From the NCBI GenBank assembly GCA_013339895.1, contig JABACO010000005.1, positions 10,299,336 to 10,363,335 on the forward strand: 64,000 nucleotides of DNA, read 5' to 3'. Origin of the DNA: Ephydatia muelleri. Lineage: Eukaryota; Porifera; Demospongiae; Spongillida; Spongillidae. Both the position numbers and the translations under genes were made by a program. The notes beneath the pieces were generated by a model that was not told the origin of the DNA, did no database searches, and was given only the letters and a program-made list of their open reading frames with translations. Shown here piece after piece: positions 48,406-64,000 of this stretch (positions within the stretch are counted from its first letter, which is position 1; each line of letters starts with the position of its first letter).

Positions 48406-48954
48406 ATCATGAACTTTGACATGCATGTTTTAGAGCCGAGTTTATTGAATGCACTGATTTCAACATATTAATGATATGGTCATGCAATGCTTGTTGGTGC
48501 AATTACAATGGGTGTGGCATTGATGCAATTGTGAATGTGACTGCATGGTACCAATGAAGACAGAAGCCTACCTAAGTTTTTGTTTGGTGAAACTTTGGTT
48601 GTGCCAAATGAATTAAAGCACACATTGCAGCCTGAGATTAGACATGCTTGAAGTGTTCAAACTATCACCTTATGGAAGTGTGAAAATCATTCATTTGGGT
48701 CAAGGTCTAGACAAAAGCTAGAGAACAGCATTAAGAGCTGATATTGGTGAAAAACAGGCTTAGAATTGATTTATCTTTCAGCTTGAAAGAGAAAGCTCCT
48801 CAATTTTAAGGTGTAATGTACACTGATAGTTTAGCTAGTCACCTTAACTAATAATCCATCATAGAACTACCAATTACTTAAAACACAGTGACCATTTTTA
48901 ACCTACTGACTGTACTCTCAAACAAGTGAGACATTGTCATTAAAGAGTGGCCTA

Positions 48955-49125
48955 GCAAGTGGTCAACACAATTCCTGTTCCTTGCATAAAGCTTCCTCCT
49001 TTCTGCTGAGTCTAGTTGTTAAATGGTAGGTCAGGTCATGCAGTGCATTGTTCATGACAGCCTCGAGGAAGTATATTGCAATGTGGTAGTCAAATTAAGC
49101 ATCAATATCAAGGTCCATGCACTAA
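48955..49125 (-). repeat. dispersed repeat copy 2
   Basis: Inverse orientation of 11147-11290, with about 36 bp of extra DNA in the middle (CTTTCTGCTGAGTCTAG region). Confidence 0.75.
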
Positions 49126-49447
49126 TAGAGAGCTTTTTTTATCTGTGATATTGAAGTCAAGTTTTTCCCAGATTTTTCGCTGCTTAGGGTTTCAATTTTT
49201 TTCAAGTTATAAAACCGCTAATTATTGCAATCAATTTAAAATTGGTACTGCATTGATTTTTTCCCCATCACAATCAGTTTCTTTGCGGATTTGATGCATC
49301 CAACCACTTTCGCATCTTTTTTCTGTGTTCCATTGTTATACGACACGTTTCTTAAGTTTTTTAACCCTTTAAATGGCTTGAGTCAACATGCAGTTGCAAT
49401 AATACAAATAATTTAAGGGATGTTTCTACTGCCCCCTTTGTAACAAG

Positions 49448-49627
49448 ATGGCTACTTCCATTGAGAGCACGTTGGAGACAACGACTGCAGTACTGAAGAG
49501 CAAAAGGCCTCAGGCCCTAATTGAGAAACAAAAGTTAGACATTCTCGTCACATACCACTCAATGCTCACACAGGTGTACGCGAGAACCTCCTTGGACTTA
49601 GGAATACACTGTGGTTTAGGACGGTGA
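49448..49627 (+). CDS. hypothetical 59-codon ORF
   Basis: ATG at 49448 opens MATSIESTLETTTAVLKSKR ... LTQVYARTSLDLGIHCGLGR and stops at 49625. GTGTACG after LTQ could be a splice donor, making this the first exon of something longer. No family is recognised and no downstream exon was found. Confidence 0.25.
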   Translation: MATSIESTLETTTAVLKSKRPQALIEKQKLDILVTYHSMLTQVYARTSLDLGIHCGLGR

Positions 49628-49716
49628 TTGGCAGGTGGCATGGCTAAAATGAGCCTCCTGCTAATGGTGCCAATTCCACTGAGAACATCACAATACTGTT
49701 TTGGTTGAATAAACAA

Positions 49717-49771
49717 GTAATTAAGCTACCTGTTGTTGGTGCAGTGTCCCTTATAAGGGTAGCTTAATTAC
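49717..49771. repeat. 14-bp perfect inverted repeat (hairpin)
   Basis: GTAATTAAGCTACC and its exact complement GGTAGCTTAATTAC are separated by about 27 bp. It could be the tips of a tiny MITE or an RNA stem. Confidence 0.7.
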
Positions 49772-50046
49772 AAGTGAATATATTTTTACATCCATGCCCC
49801 TCCCTTTTCAAGCAAACGTTTTCATCCTTTTGTATGACACAAACACACACACACAGCATACATGTAAATGATTGATACTTCATGCATACAACAATGGCTA
49901 AAGGGCAAAAGTGTCACAAAGAGGATTTGTGACCTAACATTTCCTCTCATTAAAGTACTGATGTCTAAACTTGTCTTGATCTGCAAAGTCCGATGAGTTT
50001 TCTTTTGAGCACACCTGAGGTAGTGAGACAAATGAATTTCTCTCCC

Positions 50047-50395
50047 TAGATCCCTGCAACCCAGCTCCCCCTAGATCCCAGCATACCCAGCTCCTCCCCT
50101 AGATCCCTGCATACCCAGCTCCTCCCCTAGATCCCTGCATACCCAGCTCCTCCCCTAGATCCCTGCATACCCAGCTCCTCCCCTAGATCCCAGCATACCC
50201 AGCTCCTCCCCTAGATCCCTGCATACCCAGCTCCTCCCCTAGATCCCTGCATACCCAGCTCCTCCCCTAGATCCCTGCATACCCAGCTCCTCCCCTAGAT
50301 CCCTGCATACCCAGCTCCTCCCCTAGATCCCTGCATACCCAGCTCCTCCCCTAGATCCCTGCATACCCAGCTCCTCCCCCACATCCCTATATACA
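50047..50395. repeat. 29-bp minisatellite
   Basis: About 12 copies of CTAGATCCCTGCATACCCAG followed by CTCCTCCCC. It lies downstream of TRMT11. Confidence 0.95.
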
Positions 50396-50664
50396 CAGCC
50401 TTCTCCCTCCAGGCTCTTCTACAAAAGCACAAGGATATCACTAGATGGTATATTACAATTTCAAAATATTTGCCATTTCTTAGAAACTGCTAATACAAAA
50501 CTGACCAGTACTTCCTGATGCATCTACAGTACTGGTCTAATGCACCAACAAAGCTTTACCAGACAACAAACACAACTGGCATTATTTAGACCCTCATAGG
50601 CACCCCAGGGAGGGACAGAAGGGGAACACATGCCTCAGCTCACAATAATCGTCAGTGGAGAGGG

Positions 50665-54455
<3,791 letters not shown>

Positions 54456-54621
54456 CTGGTCCATCACGTGATCCAAAACGTTCCATGGCAACGTTGTGGT
54501 GGAAAATGGTACTATGATAACAAGACGCGAGCCTGGAGTGAAACAAGATGCACCAGCCAAATGCGGGGTTCGTTTTACATTTGGGTTAGCCATGCTGTTA
54601 CCTATACTGCCTTCCCTTCAG
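54456..54621. promoter_or_regulatory. likely shared bidirectional promoter of TRMT11 and ERICH3
   Basis: Only 166 bp separate the TRMT11 start from the first recognised ERICH3 exon on the other strand. ERICH3 probably has a short 5' exon hidden here or antisense to TRMT11 exon 1. No TATA box is seen. Confidence 0.5.
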
Positions 54622-55389
54622 GCCAATAGCGGCGTATAATAGTCTCTGTGATGAACATCTTTCCGAGTACTTCGCAAGTCCGAGGCGCATCAATCACCTT
54701 CAGAAGATGGGCCTAGTAAGTTGAGTCCTATTCGAGGGACGAACTCTCCACAGTGTCGACGATTTGGCGATGAGTGGGCGCAGTGCATTAGGTCAGGCCA
54801 TGCATACTAGCCACCGTCTCTTTCTGACAGATTACGCCCGACCGAAGAATCATGGACGAGGAAACGGTTCGCGCAAGAACCGTTCATATCGAGCGCAAGC
54901 AACGAGAAGATGATATGATTGCCAGCGCCATTGTGAGCGAAGCAGTGGATTTGGAGGTGAGGCCGAGTATTGCTTGTTCGTACGGAAAACGAATAGAAGC
55001 CTCTTGTGAGCACACGTACAGTATGCAGCGTTGTCATGGCCACGTATGCTCCCCTAACGCACAATGCACCTGGTCAGGCAGCGATATGCGTCTGCTTGTC
55101 ATGAAGAGGGGAAGGGGGTGTGTGTGCTCGCCAGCAGTGATACTCGTCCGCAATGAATTCTGTTTTTATATGCGCGGGTGCAATGACCATTCTAATACAA
55201 AACACAACGCAAGCGGACATGCGCACACCACAGTTTAAACGCTGAACTGTTGGGCAGTGTCAACGTGAGCCCCGCCTCCAGAATTAGGTAGCTGACTTCT
55301 ATAAAGGCGCTGGAAAACGTTTACATCGCACTGTTTTCATTCTGTGACACAGTCGGTGCTACAGTGTAACAGCACAATTGTGCCCCCCT

Positions 55390-55442
<53 letters not shown>

Positions 55443-58400
55443 GAAGAGGCGAGCAGAGATAAAGAACAAGTTGGATCTCCTGGCTCGATATGAGCAAGCT
55501 GAAAAGATCAAGGTATGGAGTATGGTACCAATGGATGCCTCCGCATCACCACCTTTTGTCTGGCGACAAGTCAAATCACTGCTTGGTTGCAACGATGCAC
55601 CTCTTTGAATTCTATATTAGTATTTTGAACCCATATGCACATATGCATGCAATTACACACACATGTACAGTACACATTTGCACTTGCCAAGTGCATCATC
55701 ATCATCACATTTCCTTTTACTTGCCTGATCTTTTCATCATCACAACCAATTCATGTCACTCCCTCTTCACACCTTTGTTCCCATAACACTCCACTGTCCA
55801 CCCTCATCTCCCACTTGCCACAACACTGTCATCTCCTCGTTCCACTTCACACCTCATCCCAAGTCACACTACCACTTTGTTCATTGCACCTACTCCTGCA
55901 TCTTGCACCCTCATGGTGTTATACCATCCCACCACTGACACTTCACCATCACTCTACCCTTTATATCCCTTCCTCATTACCTTCATTTTCACATGTACGT
56001 TCCCCCTCCTCCCCTCCCCACGTGACCCACAGAACCAGAAGAGGCAATCAGCCTCCACCTCCCAAGGACTGGAAGTCTCCCCTCGACTCAGTCCCCGCCT
56101 CCAGCTCTCTACCCTCCTGGGACTGAGGAAGGACACGCCCACCCCCGTGGTGGAACACGACACGCAGAAGTACCTGAAGAAGATATCCCTCCCCAACACT
56201 CTCCCACTCCCCCACCCAAACCCCTACGGGCTTCAGACCCACAGCTCCTACGGCCCTGACAGCCCCTATGCCACGCCCACCCAGAGCATTTACGTCGTCC
56301 CCCGCCTCTCTAAGCCCTTCTCAACCGTACAGAGCTCGGAGTCACTATGGATCCCAGTTCCTGTCGCAGAGCTCTCTCTGCATGGAGGGTCCTCCTTGCC
56401 CGGCGGGCTCGTTCTCCTCGCTCGCCACTCCGAGCACTGTTGACATGATCGACTTTCCTTCTACGGAGATCATTCTCGTCCACCTCCCACGCCCCCCCGC
56501 CACCCCTCCCTGCAGCCCTGTGCCCCAGGAGCCTGTGGTGAGGCCCAGGCGGTCGTTTGTCCTGCCGCGCTCCAAGGTGGGTTTGTGCCTATTTGTGCAA
56601 ATGCATGTGTGCATTATTTTATTTGTTTTGTGCTTTTTTGTTTGTCTTTTGCAGTGTCCCTGTAGGCTGTCAATGTGTACCTACACTTTAACTGTACTAT
56701 ATAACTTGTGTGCTGTGGGTGTGTCATAGATGTATGGCCATATACATGTGATCAGGTTTAGACTGTTATGCAGGCTGTCTAGCCTTTATTTGGAGTAACC
56801 TGCATTTGCATTCGCCCATCTCCCTCTCTCTTATGTGTTACCTTTGTTGCACATACACATGTGCATGCACAAAAACGTCTCTACGCACTCACATGGACAC
56901 CCTATTGTCAGACTGCTCCAGCTCGTCTGACCAGGAGGCAAGCAAGAGAAGGCCCCACTGAGCAAGCCAAGGTATTCTTTGTTGCAAGTAACAAAAAAGC
57001 ATATGTATGCATTAATTATCACAATGTATACACTTGTGTGTGTATGTGTGTGTGTGTGTGTGCGTGCGTGCAATTTTGCAGTGGATACACTTGCTGATAG
57101 CAGAGTGTATTGTACTTGTGTCCTGTGTCACCCATACATTGTGCAAACAATTGCAGATCCAATCACCAGTTCGTTCCAACGTGAAGATTACTCTGCGCTA
57201 TTTGGGCAAGTGTGGTCCCGTGAAACGGTTCAGTTCTAACACAGTGGAAGTGCTTCAACAGCACTGTGGAGGGAACACAGTGAGCCTCTTCAAAGGAGGG
57301 CTGAAGGAGAGAGGTGAGGATACCTTATTTCAGGAAGCTAGGTTGTTTCACCTGTGATTGTATGGCCCCTACGTACCTGTGTATGTGCAGTGGATCTGCA
57401 CATGTTGACATGTAGCTATCTGCATGTAAGGCATGTAAATTTATGTACAATTGTGCACACCAATTTCAGGCGATTATCACCTGATATGTTACTGTCCTAA
57501 CAGCAAATAGTGAACAAATTAACAAGTATGAAAGGGAGGGGGGGTGGGGGGGGGATGAAATATATTGCTTGCACTGACTGTGTGTGTAGCTGCATGGTTT
57601 TCTGTATGCTGCATACCATCCGAATACAACAATCTAAGAACACTTATTTGAGGAACATCAAATTTACTAGACATGTATAACAGACCATCATACGGTGTTC
57701 CTAACTCTTCCATTCACTATAGCACAAGTGTCACATCATAATAAACAACTGGATGGCTGTGCATGTACATCAATTGTGATGCTGGTCTGATTAACCCTCC
57801 TAACCCTTGCACCTGAATTTCTAGACACCTTTAGCATTGTGTCCAGACGCCATCTTGGCATGCCATTCGGACTGTCTCTGTATGTGGACGGCCTGATTGA
57901 TTGCAGGGTGAGCACCTGCTGCGAATACAAGCACGGACCGGGACGACTGATTGGGCCGGCCAAGCAGGCACACTTTGCGGTGGTGGGTATCGAGGGAGGT
58001 GCCCCTTGTCCTGCCTGCGAGAAGGACATGCGACCCAAGGCAGGGGGTGTGTCAACGGCAAAGGTCGGATACATTGTAGTGGATGTTGGTTTGAAACTCT
58101 TTAGTAGCATTTACATGACTGTAACTGTGAGTCTGGTGTACTATGAGTCTGGTGTACTGTGAGTCTGGTGTACTGTGAGTCTGGTTGTACTGTGAGTCTG
58201 GTGTACTGTGAGTCTGGTGTACTCTGGTGTACTGTGAGTCTGGTGTACTGTGAGTCTGGTGTACTCTGGTGTACTGTGAGTCTGGTGTACTGTGAGTCTG
58301 GTGTACTGTGAGTCTGGTGTACTGTGAGTCTGGTGTACTGTGAGTCTGGTGTACTGTGAGTCTGGTGTACTGTGAGTCTGGTGTACTGTGAGTCTGGTGT

Positions 58401-61400
58401 ACTGTGAGTCTGGTGTACTGTGAGTCTGGTGTACTGTGAGTCTGGTGTACTGTGAGTCTGGTGTACTCTGGTGTACTGTGAGTCTGGTGTACTGTGAGTC
58501 TGGTGTACTGTGAGTCTGGTGTACTGTGAGTCTGGTGTACTCTGGTGTACTGTGAGTCTGGTGTACTGTGAGTCTGGTGTACTGTGAGTCTGGTGTACTC
58601 TGGTGTACTGTGAGTCTGGTGTACTGTGAGTCTGGTGTACTGTGAGTCTGGTGTACTGTGAGTCTGGTGTACTCTGGTGTACTGTGAGTCTGGTGTACTC
58701 TGGTGTACTGTGAGTCTGGTGTACTCTGGTGTACTGTGAGTCTGGTGTACTGTGAGTCTGGTGTACTGTGAGTCTGGTGTACTGTGAGTCTGGTGTACTG
58801 TGAGTCTGGTGTACTGTGAGTCTGGTGTACTGTGAATCTGGTGTATACACGTGCATGACAGATAAGTATAAGTATGTAATTACAGATATATATGCATGTG
58901 GAAATACACGTATTACGCTGACTTAGGACACTCAGAAACAATTCTCACTCAAACAGAGTCTCCTTTGCAGAATCTATACTCTAACACATACATTACTGGT
59001 GTGGATTACAGGTGCATGAACAGCTTCTCTCTTTGTGACACGTAGAGAGGATGCAGCGAAAAGACACTACTTCAACATTTGTAAATTGTTTTACGTCAAC
59101 CATGCATTACTATAGCTGAAGTAGAATGAGATGCAGGGATTGAATAGCCATCATTTAGGGGCAGGTGTTGCAATTGTATCTACTGTGTACAACCTTATTT
59201 ATTTATTTTTGGTAGCATTATCCACCTTTATCTGAATAACCCAAATGTCAGAGTCTGTATTTCAACCGAATGTATCAATTGTGTTGCCATAACTCTTTCT
59301 TGTAATGCTGCTTTGTTTATTTTGGATTAAAAGTTTTGCTTACCCCAATTTATAGCAAACTGAAATGGCTAGAACAACAACAACTTCTGTTCAAATCCAT
59401 GTGACCGATGAAGAGACTGACCATATGGCTGGGGAGGAGGGAGGCCAGAAGACTGGAGGGGGGATGCTTCAAGTGCACGGGGGGCAGACAGAAAGCCATT
59501 CACTCACTGGAAGGCACCCTTCAAACTCCCGCACTGCCCAATTAAGAGACTCGTCAGCAAACCACAATGCCTCTTCAGTGAGCTCGACGCTTCCTAATGT
59601 CTGGGACCTACCTGGGCACCCCAGCAGCCCCTCCCCCTCTATGAGAGGAACTGCACACCCTGGTGGCCCTGCAACTCCTGTACATCCCTTGACCATAAGG
59701 CATGAAGTTGCTAGCGCTGCCCATTCGAACAGGTCGCACAGGCCTCCTCCTGTTCAGTCACGCACACCCTCACACCCCCCACCGCCATTACCCTCTTTGA
59801 AGCTGTCGCCGGCGCACATGCCAGTGCCATCGCATGTTCCCCCCGCTACATGTGCACCCTTCGCAAATGACACCACCATCTCCACAGTCACACCCTTCAG
59901 AAATGACACCACCATCTCCACTGCCACACGATTCAGAAATGACACCACCATCTCCACTGCCACACGATTCAGAAATGACACCACCATCTCCACTGCCACA
60001 CCATTCAGAAATGACACCACCATACTCTTCAGAAGTGCCACCACTTACTGCACAAATCTCATCGCAACTTCCACAGGAAGCAGTAGTACCATCACAAGAA
60101 GTGCCATTGCCTCTTTTGCAGGAAACACTGTCACAGCCTCAAGTGGCACTACCACTTTTGCAGAATCTGCCTGAGCAAGATACGAAATCTGAAGTGCCAC
60201 AGGTACAATTATCGCAGACTCAACCTGTGCAAGCACAACTGCTTTCTTCAGAAGTGGCTTCACAAATCCAACAGCCTCTGCCACAGATTTTGTCTCCACA
60301 ATTACCTCCCCAGGAACTGCTGATATCTCCCCAGATGCCATCTCCACCTCTGGCACAACATGCATTGCCAGTACATGCTCCACTGGAAGGTAACCAAGTG
60401 CTTGCCACAGATCCAACCTCGTACAGTATTCTTCCAAAGACATCTGAGGTGGCAGCTGGGCCAAGTGAGGTGTTTGAGGAGGCTAGTAAATACGACGGGG
60501 GTGTCAATGACTCCCTGCTGGAGACTGAGGAAGAGGACAATAACAGTACAACCGTCTATGAAGAGTCTGAAGAAGAGAGTGACACAGAAGTTGTGGAAAG
60601 AGAAGAAGACACGGCAGACGGGGATATTGAATCCGAAAGGGACTCGCACATAGAGAAAAAGGACTCTGTAGAGGGGTCAGAGGAATGTGAGGATTCAGAA
60701 GTAGATAAAAAGGAGGAAGATGGTGAGTTTGAGGAAGAATCGACTCCCAGTCACGATGAGGCTTGTGAAAAAGAGGCTGGCATTGTGACAAGGGAAACTG
60801 ATGAAACAGAATCTGAAATGGAAGAAGACAATGAAATGGACTTATTAACCCAAGGCAGTGGCTTCATTGGTGAGCAAACTTCCTCCCTACGTCCTTCTAC
60901 TCCCCTCCCCCCTTCTAGTGAAAATGAGTTTGAAACAGCCACAGGGGGCAGACTAGAAAGATCTGATGAAGGGTTTGAAGTTAAGGTAGTTAAAGAAATG
61001 AGTATGACACCGACAGATACACTAAGTGCAGTGCTTAACAGCAGGACATCCAAAGCAAATGGCTCCAGCACCAGTGTTGAGCAGGCTGTGAGCTTGCATT
61101 CTTTAACTGCTCATAGTCAAGCACGCAATGCATCAAGGACCTCACATAGGAGAATTAGCGAGTCAGACATGCAAAATGTCACAGGCAGGAGCAATGCTGA
61201 TCTGTCTTGTCTTGACTGTCATGATGACTCTCCATCACACACTCAAAAGACTCTTTCCTCCTATTCAACTAGCTCATTTAAAAGCCAGGGTGAAGCAACC
61301 AGCAAGCAGGAGAAAGAGATAAAGACGAGTGAAGCACACCATCAGGTGCCCCAACCCATTCATTCAATTGAAAAGTCAGGCAATACATTAGAGAATGGTG

Positions 61401-62215
61401 CAAAAGCAATACAGCCGCAACCCATTTCTTCGTTTTCAACTAGATCACTTGAAAAGGCAGTGAGTGTACTCCTTGATGAGGGAGAGACTAAATACACACT
61501 GCAAGATTCACAACCTGCTTCAAATTTGATGGAAAAATCAGCCAGCACATTACAGGATAGTATGTCAGGTGGCACATCAATCGAAATACCAGCCAGTACA
61601 TTGCTGGTTGGGGAAATGGTGAAAGACACACTAGCATCCCCACAGGAGCACCAACCAGTATCTTCCTATTCAGCCAGCTCATTTGAGAGGTCAGCTACCA
61701 CACTACATGATGGAGCGAAGACAAATGACATGCCTCCACACCCTTCGAAACCTCAACCTGCTTCCTCCTATTCAGCTAGCTCATTTGAAAACCAAAGTGA
61801 GTCTGTCACTGCACTTGAGGGAGAAGAAAAAAATGATGATAAGGAAGACAACAGTGATAAAGATGGTAGATCTTCTAGTTGCAGTCAAAGAAACAATACA
61901 TTTATTGCAACAAGCACAGCTTCCCATGACAGTCACTCACAACATTCCAGCAGACATAATCCACCTCTGAATACCCTGGCATTAGCAGGTGGTGAGAAAC
62001 ATACTGACCGCATCAAGAGCTCCCCATTTGTTCCTTCTGCTACAGATCAGGGCAGCCAGTCTTTATTATGTCAGGCAATGCCAAGCGACCAAGAAATCAA
62101 GTCCCTGAGGATGGTAAAATTAGATAGAAAAATAAACATTGAAAGTGCTGCTCGTGCCACTGAAGGAAACAGCAATAACAGTACTGTTTTGATAGATCAC
62201 TCTAATGGTCTCTAG
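54622..62215 (+). CDS. ERICH3: ERICH3 (glutamate-rich protein 3) orthologue
   Basis: Exons: 54622-54715 (AAYNSLCDEHLSEYF), 54831-54956, 55441-55512 (AEIKNKLDLLARYEQ), 56033-56576, 56912-56971, 57157-57313 and 57825-58063 (the DUF4590-type domain: VKITLRYLGKCG, VLQQHCGGNTVSLFKG, FSIVSRRHLGMPF, STCCEYKHGPG, GAPCPAC), and 59356-62215, a long disordered tail rich in Pro, then Glu and Ser. The first exons match the N-terminus of vertebrate ERICH3, a cilium-associated protein; activity is unknown. The exon at 56033 needs a +1 frame change between about 56268 and 56440. The last exon needs another at about 59830, near a C6 run, to join its start to the 793-codon frame. The first Met is not in view. 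Confidence 0.88.
55389..55440. repeat. (AC)n in ERICH3 intron, forming a splice acceptor
   Basis: The array ends CACACACAG directly at exon 55441-55512. Confidence 0.9.
58118..58845. repeat. 16-bp minisatellite in ERICH3 intron
   Basis: About 45 copies of GTGTACTGTGAGTCTG, some shortened to GTGTACTCTG. It lies in the intron 58064-59355. Long minus-strand frames over it are artefacts. Confidence 0.96.
59868..60045 (+). repeat. 39-bp coding tandem repeat in ERICH3
   Basis: Five units give HDSEMTPPSPLP-type repeats in the main frame. Confidence 0.85.
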
Positions 62216-63588
62216 TGAAGGCATATTGTTTTATGCATATCATTTTGCTGCATGCAGACCCCTGGTGGATTTAATAGACTCTGTCAATGTCATATCAATC
62301 ATCACAAGAAATCATACACATGTAGCAGGTAGTTTGATTCTTGTGTCTCATTTTATCTCAATAATTTCTTTAATTTCTATACAATCTGGCACAAAATTTA
62401 TTTGATCATCTCTACAAGGTCAATTAAGATCATGAGTGCAATTATGCAATATGAACATGATACATACACACAATATTGGCAAACACTTTACTTAGTTTCA
62501 CCTCTGTATTTAAAAAGGTTATTGGACTTCACTAATGTTGCATAAGTCATCTGAAAGAACATCAACCAGATTGCTTGGAATAGTTAATAAACTAAACCAA
62601 AAGATCTCTTCAAACTAAAACTAGGGTTACTTAACACTATTTAAAGCAATTTGTTTATGCATGCATTATGTATGTTTTTGATATTGAGATTGAGATTATA
62701 GCCCGTCTTGATTTGTTTTGTAATTATTAACTACATTTAGTTCTATTGCACCCCTGCTATTTTAAAGAAATCTGATTATATATGTGAATTTAATTTGGCC
62801 ATCTTTGATTTTTAATCACCAGAAGCTACACAGCGATTCTTATGCAAATCGGAATATCTGTCATGGAGTTGTAAGGCGCTGAATTTTATTTTATTTTATT
62901 TTATTAGCCATACATTACAATGCAAACGTTATACATTTCTAATGTGACGTGTGTACTAGAAAATTATAATGTATATGCACTGAAACGATCCGATATACTC
63001 ATCTTCCCACTTAGGTATTGTGGGGAGCTCAAAACATGGTCAGATGTTAGTGAAGTAAAAATTCTATATTAGCTATAGTGTTGCAAAATAGTCAGCAGTG
63101 TTACTGTAATAATTTGCTGTTGCCATCCAGCTTTCAGTTTGGAGACATGGGAAACACATAGTTCTATGTATACCTGCCAGCTACATGAGTTGACTCACTT
63201 CACTGAGTCGGTGCACAAATACAAGACAAGAATCTCGCAATACTTGCTTTAGTTTGCGGCGAATCCAAGTGATTTCCTTGTGTTTGTAAATTTTAAACCT
63301 AACGATGCGTATATGCGCATGAAACCCGCATGCATGCACACTAATTTCGAATGTGTGTGGTAATAAACAGCGAGGTGCCTAAATTTGTGCATCACACGCA
63401 AGCATCGATCGAGCTAGCAACGTTTATACCACGAATCTTTTATATTATCTGCATGCATGGCTATGCATCACGAGCGTGCTTCGACAACCATACCAAGTAT
63501 GTAAATGTATAAAAGTTGTAGTTCAAATAAATTGCAAATCCATTATATTAAGTTATGCAGCTTGGGGACAGCATAGAATTCAAACGAG
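62216..63588. other. intergenic, AT-rich
   Basis: Contains a (TTTTA)n run (62885-62908) and, at about 62835-62995, a diverged copy of the MITE-like repeat of 504-729 (shared GTCATGGAGTTGTAAGGC). No gene was seen. Confidence 0.7.
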
Positions 63589-64000
63589 CTACCGCCCTTC
63601 TTTGCCGGCATCGGGCTGTACAAGGAGAGGTATAGCTAGATTATCAAAAGTACACTGCCGTTGCACGCCAACAAAACATACAGTTTGGGTGGCTGAAAGG
63701 TTTTGACTTGCAGTAAAAAGAAGCTGCGAATCTTGCATAGTAACGGCTTTAGCAATCAGTGTGCTACTTGGTCGAGGAGGGCTTTGACTCGGATCTATAA
63801 AAAGACCAACATACAGCAATTTATAATTAAATAATTAAATTGTAGAATTGTTAACACATTATAACAGCACGTTGGAAACATACCAAAACGAATCATTACA
63901 TCTCCTATGTGCATCGTCGGGCTGTAAACGACTGGGCCAATATCAGAAGGTTGCCTGCGGTTGTGGCGTTGAATGCGATCCAACAGGCGGGCTGTGTGCT
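63589..64000 (-). CDS. 3' end of an unrecognised gene
   Basis: Two minus-strand exons: beyond 64000 to 63884 (RLLDRIQRHNRRQPSDIGPV, then VVYSPTMHIGDVMIRF) and 63794-63589 (DPSQSPPRPSSTLIAKAVTM ... TVCFVGVQRQC, ending KEGR and TAG). The GT-AG junction keeps the frame. No domain is recognised. The rest of the gene lies outside the window. Confidence 0.6.

Noticed and set aside
58101..58941. Minus-strand frames of about 250 codons with YTRLTVHQTHS-type repeats
   Set aside because: 16-bp minisatellite in an ERICH3 intron.

Overview
The window is nuclear DNA of an animal, most likely a sponge or another early-branching invertebrate. Genes have many short GT-AG introns. Three host genes are recognisable metazoan orthologues: a KDM7/PHF8-like JmjC demethylase, TRMT11 and ERICH3. 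The rest is AT-rich, full of long (AC)n/(GT)n arrays and minisatellites, and crowded with transposons of at least seven superfamilies. The sponge assignment is an inference from the transposon types and from lysine-rich DPEKKR-type repeats; no marker gene settles it.

Layout. 1-7.6 kb: repeat-rich DNA with a large inverted repeat, a MITE, a possible LINE remnant and a decayed DIRS-type retroelement (3.56-5.35 kb). 7.59-12.1 kb: a KDM7-like gene on the + strand in nine recognisable exons, with one in-frame TAG. 12.55-41.3 kb: a nested stack of transposons. The base is a decayed Helitron (DPEKKR repeats, Rep, PIF1 helicase, OTU protease) on the + strand. It is split by (i) a 13.8-kb TIR element (12828-26639), Academ-like in content, with a DDE-type transposase, a RecQ helicase relic and a P2X7-C-like protein, itself split inside a transposase exon by a 7.4-kb CACTA/EnSpm element (15437-22804); (ii) a Ty3/gypsy LTR element (27961-33849) with two LTRs identical as read, itself split by a Merlin element (29406-30682); and (iii) a piggyBac element at TTAA (37293-39290). 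Target-site duplications are visible for every insertion, and deleting element plus one duplication restores the host reading frame each time it can be tested.

41.3-50.6 kb: minisatellites, microsatellites, a second CMC/KDZ-type DNA transposon with CACACCC termini (43261-47442), a foldback MITE whose sister copy sits in a KDM7 intron, and small unassigned ORFs. 50.67-54.46 kb: TRMT11 on the minus strand in 13 exons, several of whose introns are filled by microsatellites touching the splice sites. 54.62-62.2 kb: ERICH3 on the + strand, head-to-head with TRMT11. 63.59-64.0 kb: the 3' end of an unrecognised minus-strand gene.

Function. TRMT11 (tRNA m2G10 methylation), KDM7 (histone demethylation) and ERICH3 (cilium-associated in vertebrates) are unrelated housekeeping or regulatory genes. 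TRMT11 and ERICH3 probably share a bidirectional promoter. Nearly all transposon genes show stops, frameshifts or deletions, so most copies look non-autonomous. Some indels also affect ERICH3 and may be assembly errors.
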